Of a DNA stretch of 7,088 nucleotides, positions 1-6,635 are shown one piece after another (the stretch's first letter is position 1; every line of letters begins with the position of its first letter). Source of the DNA: an uncultured Altererythrobacter sp. (lineage in GTDB: Bacteria > Pseudomonadota > Alphaproteobacteria > Sphingomonadales > Sphingomonadaceae); the NCBI GenBank assembly GCA_946886175.1, contig CAMPIA010000062.1, forward strand, positions 1 through 7,088. Reading direction: 5' to 3'. Made by a program: the position numbers and the translations under genes. The notes beneath the pieces are model-generated. The model was given only the letters and a program-made list of their open reading frames with translations, made no database searches and was not told the origin of the DNA.

Positions 1-245
1 AGGTCATCAGCCGCTTCAAGGTCGCCTATCTGATGGCGACCGGCGGCGCGGCCTACCTGGTGGCGCGCGCGATCAAGGAGGCCAAAGTCGTCGGGTTCGA
101 GGATCTGGGCATGGAAGCGATCTACGAATTCACCGTCGAGGACATGCCTGTGACCGTCGCGGTCGATGCGGCGGGCAACAACGTCCACACGCTGGCCCCC
201 GCGCAGTGGAAGGAACGGATCGCGCGCGAGGGACTGCTCGCTTGA
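1..245 (+). CDS. Class I fumarate hydratase, C-terminal fragment (5' end outside window)
   Basis: The reading frame is already open at the left edge (first whole codon at 3) and runs 80 codons to a TGA at 243-245. The visible residues match the end of the beta (C-terminal) domain of iron-sulfur class I fumarases: a Gly-rich GGAAYLVARAIK stretch, then the segment DLGMEAIYEFTVEDMPV and a final VDAAGNNVH. The LGMEAI...VEDMP pattern is typical of the family. The enzyme reversibly hydrates fumarate to L-malate in the cytoplasmic TCA cycle. Full-length class I fumarases are about 500-550 residues, so roughly five sixths of the gene, including the cluster-binding cysteines, lies upstream. The related L-tartrate dehydratase beta domain is the main alternative. 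There is an ATG at 33-35, but it is an internal methionine (LMATGG), not the start. The fragment ends 116 bases before the next gene, so co-transcription with it is possible but not shown. Confidence 0.85.
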   Translation, partial: VISRFKVAYLMATGGAAYLVARAIKEAKVVGFEDLGMEAIYEFTVEDMPVTVAVDAAGNNVHTLAPAQWKERIAREGLLA

Positions 246-349
246 AGGATCGGGGGCGCACGAGGGTCGCCCGGCGACATGGGGTTCGACAAAGCGCCGA
301 AGCGCTCCGACGACGGCGCTGGCCCTGCCGCGCGCGGTGCGGCTAGAGC

Positions 350-355
350 GGAAGG
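350..355 (+). promoter_or_regulatory. Ribosome binding site of the sensor kinase gene
   Basis: GGAAGG lies six bases ahead of the ATG at 362. It is a good Shine-Dalgarno match and supports that ATG as the start of the histidine kinase. Confidence 0.6.
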
Positions 356-361
356 CTGAAC

Positions 362-1606
362 ATGGCCGAATCCGCCCCCTTGCACGAACGCGCGCGCGTT
401 CCCGTGGTCACCGTCCTGGCTTCGATGGCGGGGCTGTGGCTGTGCTACTTCCTGATTACCACCGTGCGATCGTTGATCGTGGGGTTCGAGCCGCAGGTCG
501 AGATGCTCTGGCGTCGGGGTCTGGTGACGCTGGTTGGAATCGCGCTGACCATTTTGCTGTGGGTGATCCTGCGTCTCGTGGACGACCGTCCGCTATGGAC
601 CAAGATCGTCGCCGCGGTGCTGGTCGCCATGCCGCTTTCGATTCCGATCGCGCAGGCCAACCAGTGGATTTTCGCCGACCTTCAGCGCCAGGTGGACGAG
701 AACTACGGCAAGGAATGGGGTATCGCGGTGCGCCGGGACGAGGCGGGCAACCTGTTGATCGATATTCCGCCCGAGCGATTTCGCGAGCTCACCGGTCTCG
801 AGGTCGGCAGCAGCCGAACCACGCAAGACCCGCCGATGACCAGCGTGATGATCGCGCCCGCCCCCACGCTGCTCGATCAGTGGCGGCAGATCATCGACAT
901 CGCGCTCGGGCGCTACTTCCTCCTGCTTGCCTGGGCCTCGCTCTATTTCGCGATGCTCGCAGGGGCGCAGGCGCGCGCGGCCGAGCGGCGAGAGGACCGG
1001 TTCCGCAGCGCGGCCAAGGCCGCCGAACTGCGCAGCTTGCGCTATCAGGTGAACCCGCATTTCCTGTTCAACACCTTGAATTCGCTTTCCGCGCTGGTGC
1101 TCACCGGCAAGGCCGAACGCGCCGAGACGATGATCCAGTCGATCGCCGGGTTCTATCGCCACAGCCTCGCCGACGATCCGACCGGCGATGTGCCGCTGGC
1201 GGACGAGTTCGAGCTCCAGCGCCAGTATCTCGCGATCGAAGCGGTCCGCTTTCCCGACCGGCTCGAGGCGGTGTTCGATCTGCCCGAAGCACTTGCCGAG
1301 GCGCGCGTGCCGGGCATGATCCTCCAGCCGCTAGTAGAGAATTCGGTCAAGTACGCGGTCGCACCGCAGACGGCGCCGGTCACGATCCGCATCGCCGCGC
1401 GCGAGGACTATGGCCGGCTCGCGATCACGGTCGAGGACAACGGGTCGGGCAAATCCGGCTCGAGCGGGAGCGGCTTCGGCATCGGCATCGGCAACGTCCG
1501 CGACCGGCTCCAGGCGCGCTTCGGCAAGGAGGCGGTGATCACGTCCGGCCCGGTCGAGGGCGGCTATCTGACCGAAATTCGCATCCCGCTGGGGAATTAT
1601 GGCTGA
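362..1606 (+). CDS. LytS/YehU-type membrane sensor histidine kinase
   Basis: This 414-residue protein is the sensor of a two-component system. It should autophosphorylate on a histidine and pass the phosphate to the regulator encoded next. Hydrophobic stretches at about 14-34, 54-72, 80-98 and 180-202 suggest four membrane helices, with a polar, probably extracytoplasmic loop of about 80 residues (100-178) before the last one. A short charged linker (203-225) leads to the His_kinase (PF06580-type) box LRYQVNPHFLFNTLNSL, whose likely phosphoacceptor is His233. The ATP-binding domain has its N-box at 320-333 (LQPLVENSVKYAV), DNGSG at 359-363 and GFGIGIGNVRDRL at 371-383. All expected catalytic motifs are present, so the kinase looks active. 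The start is supported by GGAAGG six bases upstream. The last 8 bases overlap the regulator gene, indicating translational coupling. The signal sensed cannot be read from the sequence; no PAS, GAF or 5TM-5TMR_LYT domain is recognisable. Relatives include LytS, YehU/BtsS and AlgZ. Confidence 0.93.
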   Translation: MAESAPLHERARVPVVTVLASMAGLWLCYFLITTVRSLIVGFEPQVEMLWRRGLVTLVGIALTILLWVILRLVDDRPLWTKIVAAVLVAMPLSIPIAQANQWIFADLQRQVDENYGKEWGIAVRRDEAGNLLIDIPPERFRELTGLEVGSSRTTQDPPMTSVMIAPAPTLLDQWRQIIDIALGRYFLLLAWASLYFAMLAGAQARAAERREDRFRSAAKAAELRSLRYQVNPHFLFNTLNSLSALVLTGKAERAETMIQSIAGFYRHSLADDPTGDVPLADEFELQRQYLAIEAVRFPDRLEAVFDLPEALAEARVPGMILQPLVENSVKYAVAPQTAPVTIRIAAREDYGRLAITVEDNGSGKSGSSGSGFGIGIGNVRDRLQARFGKEAVITSGPVEGGYLTEIRIPLGNYG

Positions 1607-2339
1607 CGAACCCGAAACCAGACCGCTGCGCACGCTGATCGTCGACGACGAGCCGCTCGCGGTTGAACGCATGCAGGTGATCTGCGCCAAGCTGCCCGAG
1701 CTCGCGGTGATCGGCACCGCGAGCGACGGGGCCGCGGCGCTGCGGCTGATCGAGGCGCTCGCGCCCGATCTCGTCCTGCTCGACATGACCATGCCCGAGG
1801 TCGACGGCCTGGCGGTGGCGCGCAAGCTGGCCGAGCGCGAGCAGCGCCCGGCGGTGATCTTCGTCACCGCGCACGATCATTTCGCGGTCGAGGCGTTCGA
1901 TCTCGACGCGGTCGACTATGTGCTCAAGCCGGTCGCGCACGACCGGCTGGCGCGCGCGATCGAACGCGCCGTGTCGCGCCGGGAGCGGCCGCCGCGCGCG
2001 GAGAGCAAGTGGCTCGAGGAGCTGTGGGTGCCGCACCGGTCCGAGCTGCTGCGGGTCGAGGTCGACCAGATCGACCGGATCGATGCCGAACGCGACTATG
2101 TCCGGCTCCATCTCGGCGATCGCAGCTATCTGCTGCTGCAGACGATCGCGGGGCTCGAAGAGCGGCTCGACCCCGCCGAATTCATCCGCATCCATCGCTC
2201 GACGATCCTCAGGAAGGACCGCATCCGCGGGCTGCGCCACGACGGGCTCGGGGTATGGTCGGCGGAGCTGGAGGACGGCGAGGCGCTGCGGATCGGGCGG
2301 ACCTATCTGCCCAAGGTCAAGGCGATGGCCGGGCGGTAG
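1599..2339 (+). CDS. LytTR-domain response regulator, partner of the upstream kinase
   Basis: This 246-residue protein is a DNA-binding response regulator of the LytR/AlgR/YehT class. Residues 11-125 form the receiver domain: an acidic DDE at 16-18, phosphoacceptor Asp62 in LLDMTMPEVDG, Thr90 in FVTAHD, and Lys110 in VLKPV. After a linker rich in Arg and Pro (126-140), residues about 143-246 form a LytTR domain, with IDRIDAERDYVRLHL (158-172) and FIRIHRSTILRKDRI (195-209) as the characteristic blocks; the family uses a beta-sheet fold to bind direct repeats in promoters. All phosphorylation residues are intact. The ATG lies within the end of the kinase gene (ATGGCTGA overlap), with GGGGA at 1591-1595 only three bases ahead, so translation is probably coupled. 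No target gene is evident; the adjacent UrcA-type gene is a convenient but unproven candidate. A hairpin downstream (2384-2422) probably ends the operon. Confidence 0.95.
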   Translation: MADEPETRPLRTLIVDDEPLAVERMQVICAKLPELAVIGTASDGAAALRLIEALAPDLVLLDMTMPEVDGLAVARKLAEREQRPAVIFVTAHDHFAVEAFDLDAVDYVLKPVAHDRLARAIERAVSRRERPPRAESKWLEELWVPHRSELLRVEVDQIDRIDAERDYVRLHLGDRSYLLLQTIAGLEERLDPAEFIRIHRSTILRKDRIRGLRHDGLGVWSAELEDGEALRIGRTYLPKVKAMAGR

Positions 2340-2383
2340 GGCTGGCGGGAACTCGCCCGGTCAGAGGCCGGAACCCTGACAAG

Positions 2384-2422
2384 TTCGGCCCGGACCGGGG
2401 GACTGGACCGGTCCGGGCCGAA
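2384..2422. terminator. Perfect 14-bp inverted repeat between converging genes, probable bidirectional terminator
   Basis: TTCGGCCCGGACCG at 2384-2397 is repeated exactly as its reverse complement at 2409-2422, with an 11-base loop. It lies 45 bases after the regulator stop and 18 bases beyond the UrcA-type gene stop on the other strand, where a shared terminator would be expected. Neither side has a proper T-tract (TGGCGG follows on +, CTTGTC on -), so it may act as a transcript-end stabiliser or a non-canonical terminator. Confidence 0.5.
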
Positions 2423-2440
2423 TGGCGGCTGAGGAGTGAT

Positions 2441-2734
2441 TCAGCCTCCGAGCCGCTGCTCGTCGACGACGGCAGCGAACTTCTCTTTCGCTTGCTTGCT
2501 GGTCTGGGCGTAGCATTCGCGCGTCTCGCGCGAGGAAATGCGCGTGCCGGTGGTGGTGCGATTCATGCCGCAGAATTCGCGCACGGCAGCGTCGATCCGG
2601 CCGTCGAGGGCCGCCTGGCCCTTCGCCGTGGCGAGGTTCAGGTCTTGATAGGGAATCGACAGCGTCTCGGCCATGGCGGGGGCGGCCGTGCCGAGCACGG
2701 CGGCGGCGGTCAGGGCGATCAGGGAGCGTTTCAT
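2441..2734 (-). CDS. UrcA-family exported small protein
   Basis: This 97-residue protein has a clear Sec signal peptide: MKRSLIALTAAAVLG, then a small-residue stretch ending AMA, predicted cleaved after residue 22. The mature part of about 75 residues starts ETLSIPYQDLNLAT and keeps the UrcA-family pattern: a Tyr-x-Asp-Leu-x-Leu block (29-34), a Gly-x-x-x-Leu then Arg-Ile-x-x-Ala-Val segment, and two cysteines (55 and 74) that could form a disulfide in the periplasm. UrcA proteins are common in Sphingomonadales, Caulobacterales and Xanthomonadales, and their molecular role is unknown. The frame also allows ATG at 2743 and GTG at 2749, but GAGG at 2744-2747 sits nine bases before the ATG at 2734, and that start gives the cleanest signal peptide. 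The gene stands alone, converging on the two-component operon and divergent from the next gene. Family assignment is from pattern recognition; no function should be read into it. Confidence 0.8.
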   Translation of the reverse strand: MKRSLIALTAAAVLGTAAPAMAETLSIPYQDLNLATAKGQAALDGRIDAAVREFCGMNRTTTGTRISSRETRECYAQTSKQAKEKFAAVVDEQRLGG

Positions 2735-2743
2735 CGTCTGCAT

Positions 2744-2747
2744 CCTC
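2744..2747 (-). promoter_or_regulatory. Ribosome binding site deciding the UrcA-type gene start
   Basis: On the minus strand GAGG precedes the ATG at 2734 by nine bases. The upstream in-frame GTG (2749) and ATG (2743) overlap or directly abut this motif, so it favours the inner start. Confidence 0.45.
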
Positions 2748-2755
2748 ACAGTTGC

Positions 2756-2784
2756 CGGCGCCTCGTCGGGGGAAGTGGGCGCCG
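2756..2784. repeat. 7-bp inverted repeat in the leader of the UrcA-type gene
   Basis: CGGCGCC at 2756-2762 and GGCGCCG at 2778-2784 are exact reverse complements with a 15-base spacer, 22 bases ahead of the ATG at 2734. It could form a hairpin in the 5' leader of the mRNA or be a protein site, but GC-rich DNA gives such short repeats by chance. I found no convincing -35/-10 pair for either direction in the surrounding 200-base divergent gap (2735-2934). Confidence 0.25.
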
Positions 2785-2934
2785 CGCATTTGCTGGATAG
2801 GCGCGTCCGATGCCGCCCGCATTCGCGCGTCGACCGCGCACTTTCAGCCGTCGATCGGCGTAGCGGGCAACTGACGGACGCACCGAACCGCCCGACGAAC
2901 CGCGTTTGGCAAACGACCGGCGCGGGTGCATTGT

Positions 2935-3207
2935 ATGGTGGTGGCGGTGATCCTCATCTTCATCCTCGGGATCGGCAACTTCGCGCTGCACAAGGCGGTC
3001 CTCGAAAGCGGACATCCCCTGCTCGGGCGGATGCCGTGGTTCGTGCATATGCTCGGCGGCCGGATCACGCTGGTGACCGAATTTCTCGTGCTGCTGGCGG
3101 CGATGCTGCTGGTCGCCAATGGCTGGCCCAGCCTCGCCTGGGCCTATCTGCTCTACACCGGGCTCAACCTCGCCTCGGCCTGGCTGATCCTGAGCGGCCG
3201 CGTCTGA
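2935..3207 (+). CDS. Small integral membrane protein of unknown function
   Basis: I do not recognise a named family. The 90-residue product is mostly hydrophobic, with three likely membrane helices at about 1-18 (VVAVILIFILGIGNFAL), 43-62 (ITLVTEFLVLLAAMLLVANG) and 66-86 (LAWAYLLYTGLNLASAWLIL). Between the first two helices is a conserved-looking polar loop, HKAVLESGHPLLGRMPWFVHMLGGR, with three histidines and several Gly/Pro. The protein ends on a basic GRV tail. The coding quality (strong third-position G/C, membrane-like residues in one frame) supports a real gene. The start is uncertain: ATG at 2935 is preceded at six bases by a weak GGGTG, and a GTG at 2926 in the same frame would add three residues. 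It lies 37 bases before the lipid-kinase-like gene, close enough for a shared transcript, and diverges from the UrcA-type gene. Confidence 0.7.
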   Translation: MVVAVILIFILGIGNFALHKAVLESGHPLLGRMPWFVHMLGGRITLVTEFLVLLAAMLLVANGWPSLAWAYLLYTGLNLASAWLILSGRV

Positions 3208-3244
3208 CGCGGGAACGCATGCGCGCGCGCCGACTTAGGCTTGC

Positions 3245-4096
3245 ATGACCGAAAAGCGCGCCTTGTGGCTGGTGGCCAACCCGGCGAGCGGCAGCAACAC
3301 GCCCGCCGCGATCGAAGCGCTCGAGAGCTGTTGCGGCGATCACGGCTTTTCGCTGGAGCGACGCATCGCCTTCCCCGACGAGCCGCTGCCCAACGCTGCC
3401 GCGCTCGACGCCGCCGGGGTCGATACGCTCGCGATCTATGCGGGCGACGGCACGATCAACGCCGCGGTGACCGGGCTTTACGGCTGGGGCGGCGCGATCC
3501 TGGTGCTCCCCGGCGGAACGATGAACCTGCTCGCGCGGCGGCTGCACGGCGACTCGCCGACCGAGCAGATCGTCGCATGCGCGGGCGCGGGCGCGGCGCG
3601 GCGGGTGCGGCCCAAGGTGGCGCGCACCGCTTATGGCGATGCGCTCGCGGGCCTGCTCGCCGGGCCCGGGACGAGCTGGTATGCGGTGCGCGAGGCGATG
3701 CGCGATATCGATATCGCGGGCATGGCGGAAAGCGCGGGCGAGGCGTTCGCCGAAACCACTGGCGGTTCGATGCTGCACTGCGCCGAGCCGCGCCTCGGGC
3801 GCGCCGACGGCTATCCGCTGCTCGAGATCACGCCCGGCCAGTGGGGCATGCAGCTCGACGCCTATCACGCGGAAAACGCCGGCGAGTTCATCCAGCAGGG
3901 CCTCGCGCTGCTGCGCCGGCAGTTTCGCGAAGGTCCGCACGACCGCCTAGGCCTGCTCGACCGGCTTGAGGTTGCAGGCGGTGGCGAGTCGATCGGGCTG
4001 CTGATCGACGGCGAGCGCGTGGAAGGCGCGGCGCGCGAGGAATTCACCGTGGCCGCGTGCGAGGTCGATCTGCTAGCGACCCAGAATGGCAGTTGA
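3245..4096 (+). CDS. Diacylglycerol kinase (DAGK_cat)-family protein
   Basis: The 283-residue product belongs to the YegS/BmrU/DgkB-like superfamily of soluble lipid kinases, which use ATP to phosphorylate diacylglycerol or related lipids at the membrane. The N-terminal domain has the nucleotide-binding marks: LVANPASGSN at 9-18 (the NPxSG motif), AGDGTINAAV at 66-75 (the GGDGT loop, here with Ala for the first Gly) and LPGGTMNLLARRLHG at 88-102 (the P-x-GT-x-N motif). The C-terminal end, LLIDGERVEGAAREEF, resembles the family's DGE-containing closing strands. The central part (about 110-240) is poorly conserved and not confidently aligned, so the real substrate is open and loss of activity cannot be excluded. 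Length is close to the usual 290-330. The start follows a weak TTAGG at 3235-3239, five bases ahead. The last 11 bases overlap the phosphoesterase gene, implying coupled translation. Confidence 0.8.
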   Translation: MTEKRALWLVANPASGSNTPAAIEALESCCGDHGFSLERRIAFPDEPLPNAAALDAAGVDTLAIYAGDGTINAAVTGLYGWGGAILVLPGGTMNLLARRLHGDSPTEQIVACAGAGAARRVRPKVARTAYGDALAGLLAGPGTSWYAVREAMRDIDIAGMAESAGEAFAETTGGSMLHCAEPRLGRADGYPLLEITPGQWGMQLDAYHAENAGEFIQQGLALLRRQFREGPHDRLGLLDRLEVAGGGESIGLLIDGERVEGAAREEFTVAACEVDLLATQNGS

Positions 4097-4946
4097 ACCC
4101 ACGCTCCTGTTCCATCTGAGCGACATTCACTTCGGGCTCGAGGACAACCGCGCGCTCGACTGGGTCAAGCAGGAGATCGCCGAGCAGGAGCCCGCAGCGG
4201 TGGCGATCACCGGCGATCTGACGATGCGCGCGCGGACGCACGAGTTCGAGGCGGCATGCCACTGGATCGAATCGCTCGATGTCCCGGTCACGGTCGAGGT
4301 CGGCAACCACGATCTGCCCTACTTCAATCTCGCCGAACGCTTCTTCCACCCCTACCGCCGGATTCGCGGGATCGCGGACCGGATCGAGCGCGAGATCGAC
4401 CTGCCCGGCATCGCGATCGTGCCGCTCAAGACCGCGGTGCGGATGCAGCCGCGGCTCAACTGGTCGAAGGGCTGGGTCAGCAGCCGCGCCTTGAAGAAAT
4501 GCCTCGCTGCGATCGACGCATTGCCCGAAGGCACTCAGGCGCTGGTCACCTGCCACCACCCGCTGCGCGAGGTCGGCACGGCGGGCACCGCGCTCACCCG
4601 GGGCGGATCGAAGGCGCTGGCCGCGCTGGCGAAGCGCCCGGTGCTCGCGGTGCTCTCGGGCCACGTCCACGACGCGTTCGATATCGTCGAGGACACGAAG
4701 AACGGCCCGGTGCGGATGATCGGCGCGGGCACGCTGTCGAAGCGCACCCGCTCGACCCCGCCCGGCTTCAACGAACTGATCTGGGACGGAACGACGCTCA
4801 AGGTGCGGGTGCGCAACCTCGAACATGTGCGCACGCGCGATATGCAGATCGACGACGTGCCAGAGGACGCCCGACCGCCGCGCCAGCCCGGCGAACCGGT
4901 CGCCCCGGTGCGCCAGATCCCGCGCACCGACCCGCCGATACACTGA
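4086..4946 (+). CDS. Calcineurin-like metallophosphoesterase
   Basis: This 286-residue cytoplasmic enzyme should hydrolyse phosphomono- or diesters with a two-metal centre. The full ligand set is visible in order: D13-x-H15 in LSDIHFG, GD at 43-44 (ITGDLT), GNHD at 73-76, the histidine in TCHHPL (157-158) and GHVH at 192-195. This pattern fits the CpdA/Icc-like branch, whose members cleave cyclic nucleotides or other phosphodiesters, but substrate cannot be assigned from motifs alone. There is no signal peptide or membrane segment. The last 40 residues are rich in Pro, Arg and Asp (for example RPPRQPGEPVAP) and probably disordered. The ATG lies inside the end of the lipid-kinase-like gene with no clear ribosome site, so re-initiation after that gene is likely. 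The frame ends with two in-frame stops, TGA CAC TGA, only 12 bases before the stop of the converging antiporter gene. Confidence 0.9.
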   Translation: MAVEPTLLFHLSDIHFGLEDNRALDWVKQEIAEQEPAAVAITGDLTMRARTHEFEAACHWIESLDVPVTVEVGNHDLPYFNLAERFFHPYRRIRGIADRIEREIDLPGIAIVPLKTAVRMQPRLNWSKGWVSSRALKKCLAAIDALPEGTQALVTCHHPLREVGTAGTALTRGGSKALAALAKRPVLAVLSGHVHDAFDIVEDTKNGPVRMIGAGTLSKRTRSTPPGFNELIWDGTTLKVRVRNLEHVRTRDMQIDDVPEDARPPRQPGEPVAPVRQIPRTDPPIH

Positions 4947-4958
4947 CACTGACGCGGT

Positions 4959-6620
4959 TCAGGCGGCCGGACGGCTGGTCGCCGCGAGACCCAGAATGGC
5001 GCGCGCGATCTCGCGCTCGCCCATGATCACGTGGTCGACGCCGAGGCGCTCCAGATGCGCCACTTCGTCGTCCGAATGGGCGCGCGCGAAGATCACGATC
5101 CCGGGATTGATCCGCCGCGCACGCTCGGCGATGGCCCCGGCCTCGAACCCTTCGGGAATGGCGATGATCAGCTTGCTCGCCTGCTCGATTCCGGCTTCGG
5201 CGAGAACATGCGGATCGGCCGCATTGCCGATCACGATCTCGCGCCCCAGTTCGGCCGCCTGGCGCGCGAGGCCGGCCTGTTCCTCGATCACCACCAGCGC
5301 GCGGCCGCGGTGCGCGGCCCCTTCCGCGATCAGCCGCCCGACCCGTCCGTGACCGATGAGGATCACGTGCTCGCGCCGCTCGCGCTGGCGCGTATCCTCG
5401 CGCGTCCGGGCCGCCGCTTCCTCGCGCTTCTTCGCGTCGCCCAGACGCCCGGCGACGGCGGCGAAGATGAAGGGATTGATCAGGATCGAGAAGATCGCGC
5501 CCGCCAGGATAAGGTCGCGCCCCTCGGGGGGGAGCACGCCGAGCTGCGTGCCCAGCCCGGCGAGGATGAACGAGAATTCGCCGATCTGCGCGAGGCTTGC
5601 GGCAATCACCAGCGCGGTCGCGTTGCCGTGGCCGAAAGCGCGCACGATACCCCAGGCGGCGAGCGACTTGCCGATCACGATGATCGCCACCGTCGCGATC
5701 AGCGGCCCGGGCTGCTCGATCACCACCGCAGGGTCGAACAGCATGCCGACCGAGACGAAGAACAGCACCGCGAAGGCGTCGCGCAGCGGCAGCGTCTCTT
5801 CGGCGGCGCGGCGGCTCAACTGCGTTTCGCCGAGGATCATGCCCGCGAAGAACGCGCCGAGCGCGAACGACACGCCGAACACGTAGGCCGCGCCGAGCGC
5901 GACCCCGAGCGCGATCGAGAGAACCGCGAGGCGGAACAGTTCGCGCGAGCCGGTGTGCGCGGTCCAGTGCAGGGTGGCGGGAATCACGCGGCGGGCGACG
6001 ATCAGCATGAAGGCGATGAACCCGCCGACCTTGAGAACCGTCAGCCCAAGGACCGCCAATATGCTCGTGCCGCCGGTCCCGGCTTCGTCACCCGCGAGCA
6101 TCCCGGCCATCGCCGGCAGCAGCACGAGCGCCAGGATCATCGCCAGATCCTCGACGATCAGCCAGCCGATCGCGATCCGGCCGCGGTCGGTCTCGACCAG
6201 GTTGCGCGCCTGGAGCGCGCGCAGCAACACGACCGTGCTCGCCACCGACAGCGCCAGGCCGAAGACGATCCCCGCCGCAACCGACCAACCGAGATAGAGC
6301 GCCAGCGCGAGGCCGAGCGCCGTCGCCACCCCGATCTGGATCACCGCGCCGGGGACCGCGATGTTTTTGACCGACAGCAGATCGCGCAGCGAGAAATGCA
6401 GGCCGACCCCGAACATCAGCAGCATCACGCCGAGCTCGGCCAGTTCGTTGGCGAGCGCGGCATCGGCCACGAAACCGGGCGTGAACGGCCCCACCAGAAC
6501 GCCCGCGAACAGATAGCCCGCGACCGGCGAGATGCGCAGCTTGTGCGCCAGCGCGCCCATCAGGAAGGCGACGACGAAGCCCGCGACGATCGTTCCCATA
6601 AGCGGCGTGTGATGCGGCAT
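4959..6620 (-). CDS. ybaL: YbaL-type monovalent cation:proton antiporter (CPA2) with RCK domain
   Basis: The 553-residue inner-membrane protein closely resembles Escherichia coli YbaL (about 558 residues) from end to end. It begins MPHHTPLMGTIVAGFVVAF and keeps the family blocks LAHKLRISPVAGYLFAGVLVGPFTPGF (26-50), ELGVMLLMFGVGLHFSL, GWLIVEDLAM (152-161, with the acidic pair 157-158) and ALGAFFAGMILGE (253-265). About 12-13 hydrophobic helices fill residues 8-390. A strongly charged linker (393-417) joins the cytoplasmic TrkA-N/RCK domain, whose nucleotide-binding loop GHGRVG is at 423-428. Relatives exchange K+ or Na+ for H+, and the RCK domain gates transport by binding nucleotides. The ion and gating ligand here are inferred, not seen. 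The start has GGGGA (6626-6630) five bases ahead and aligns with the E. coli start. No KefF/KefG-like ancillary oxidoreductase gene is adjacent, and the gene appears monocistronic, downstream of the S9 terminator. Confidence 0.95.
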   Translation of the reverse strand: MPHHTPLMGTIVAGFVVAFLMGALAHKLRISPVAGYLFAGVLVGPFTPGFVADAALANELAELGVMLLMFGVGLHFSLRDLLSVKNIAVPGAVIQIGVATALGLALALYLGWSVAAGIVFGLALSVASTVVLLRALQARNLVETDRGRIAIGWLIVEDLAMILALVLLPAMAGMLAGDEAGTGGTSILAVLGLTVLKVGGFIAFMLIVARRVIPATLHWTAHTGSRELFRLAVLSIALGVALGAAYVFGVSFALGAFFAGMILGETQLSRRAAEETLPLRDAFAVLFFVSVGMLFDPAVVIEQPGPLIATVAIIVIGKSLAAWGIVRAFGHGNATALVIAASLAQIGEFSFILAGLGTQLGVLPPEGRDLILAGAIFSILINPFIFAAVAGRLGDAKKREEAAARTREDTRQRERREHVILIGHGRVGRLIAEGAAHRGRALVVIEEQAGLARQAAELGREIVIGNAADPHVLAEAGIEQASKLIIAIPEGFEAGAIAERARRINPGIVIFARAHSDDEVAHLERLGVDHVIMGEREIARAILGLAATSRPAA

Positions 6621-6635
6621 CGATGTCCCCGGCGG

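Noticed and set aside
166..1638. A 490-codon open frame on the + strand across the sensor kinase gene
   Set aside because: It is an Arg/Ala/Gly-rich out-of-frame translation overlapping a kinase with all its catalytic motifs in the other frame.
2361..2822. A 153-codon minus-strand frame overlapping the UrcA-type gene
   Set aside because: It is out of frame with the signal-peptide-bearing protein, and its product is Arg/His-rich without structure.
3164..3940. A 258-codon open frame on the - strand opposite the lipid-kinase-like gene
   Set aside because: It lacks any recognisable motif and arises from GC-rich codons of the real gene on the + strand.
4044..4949. A 301-codon open frame on the - strand opposite the phosphoesterase
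   Set aside because: Antisense shadow: the Arg/Asp/His-rich product shows no domain, while the + strand carries a complete metallophosphoesterase.
4939..4952. ACACTG tandem duplication at the end of the phosphoesterase gene
   Set aside because: Two copies of six bases are too short to call a repeat element; it only explains the double stop.
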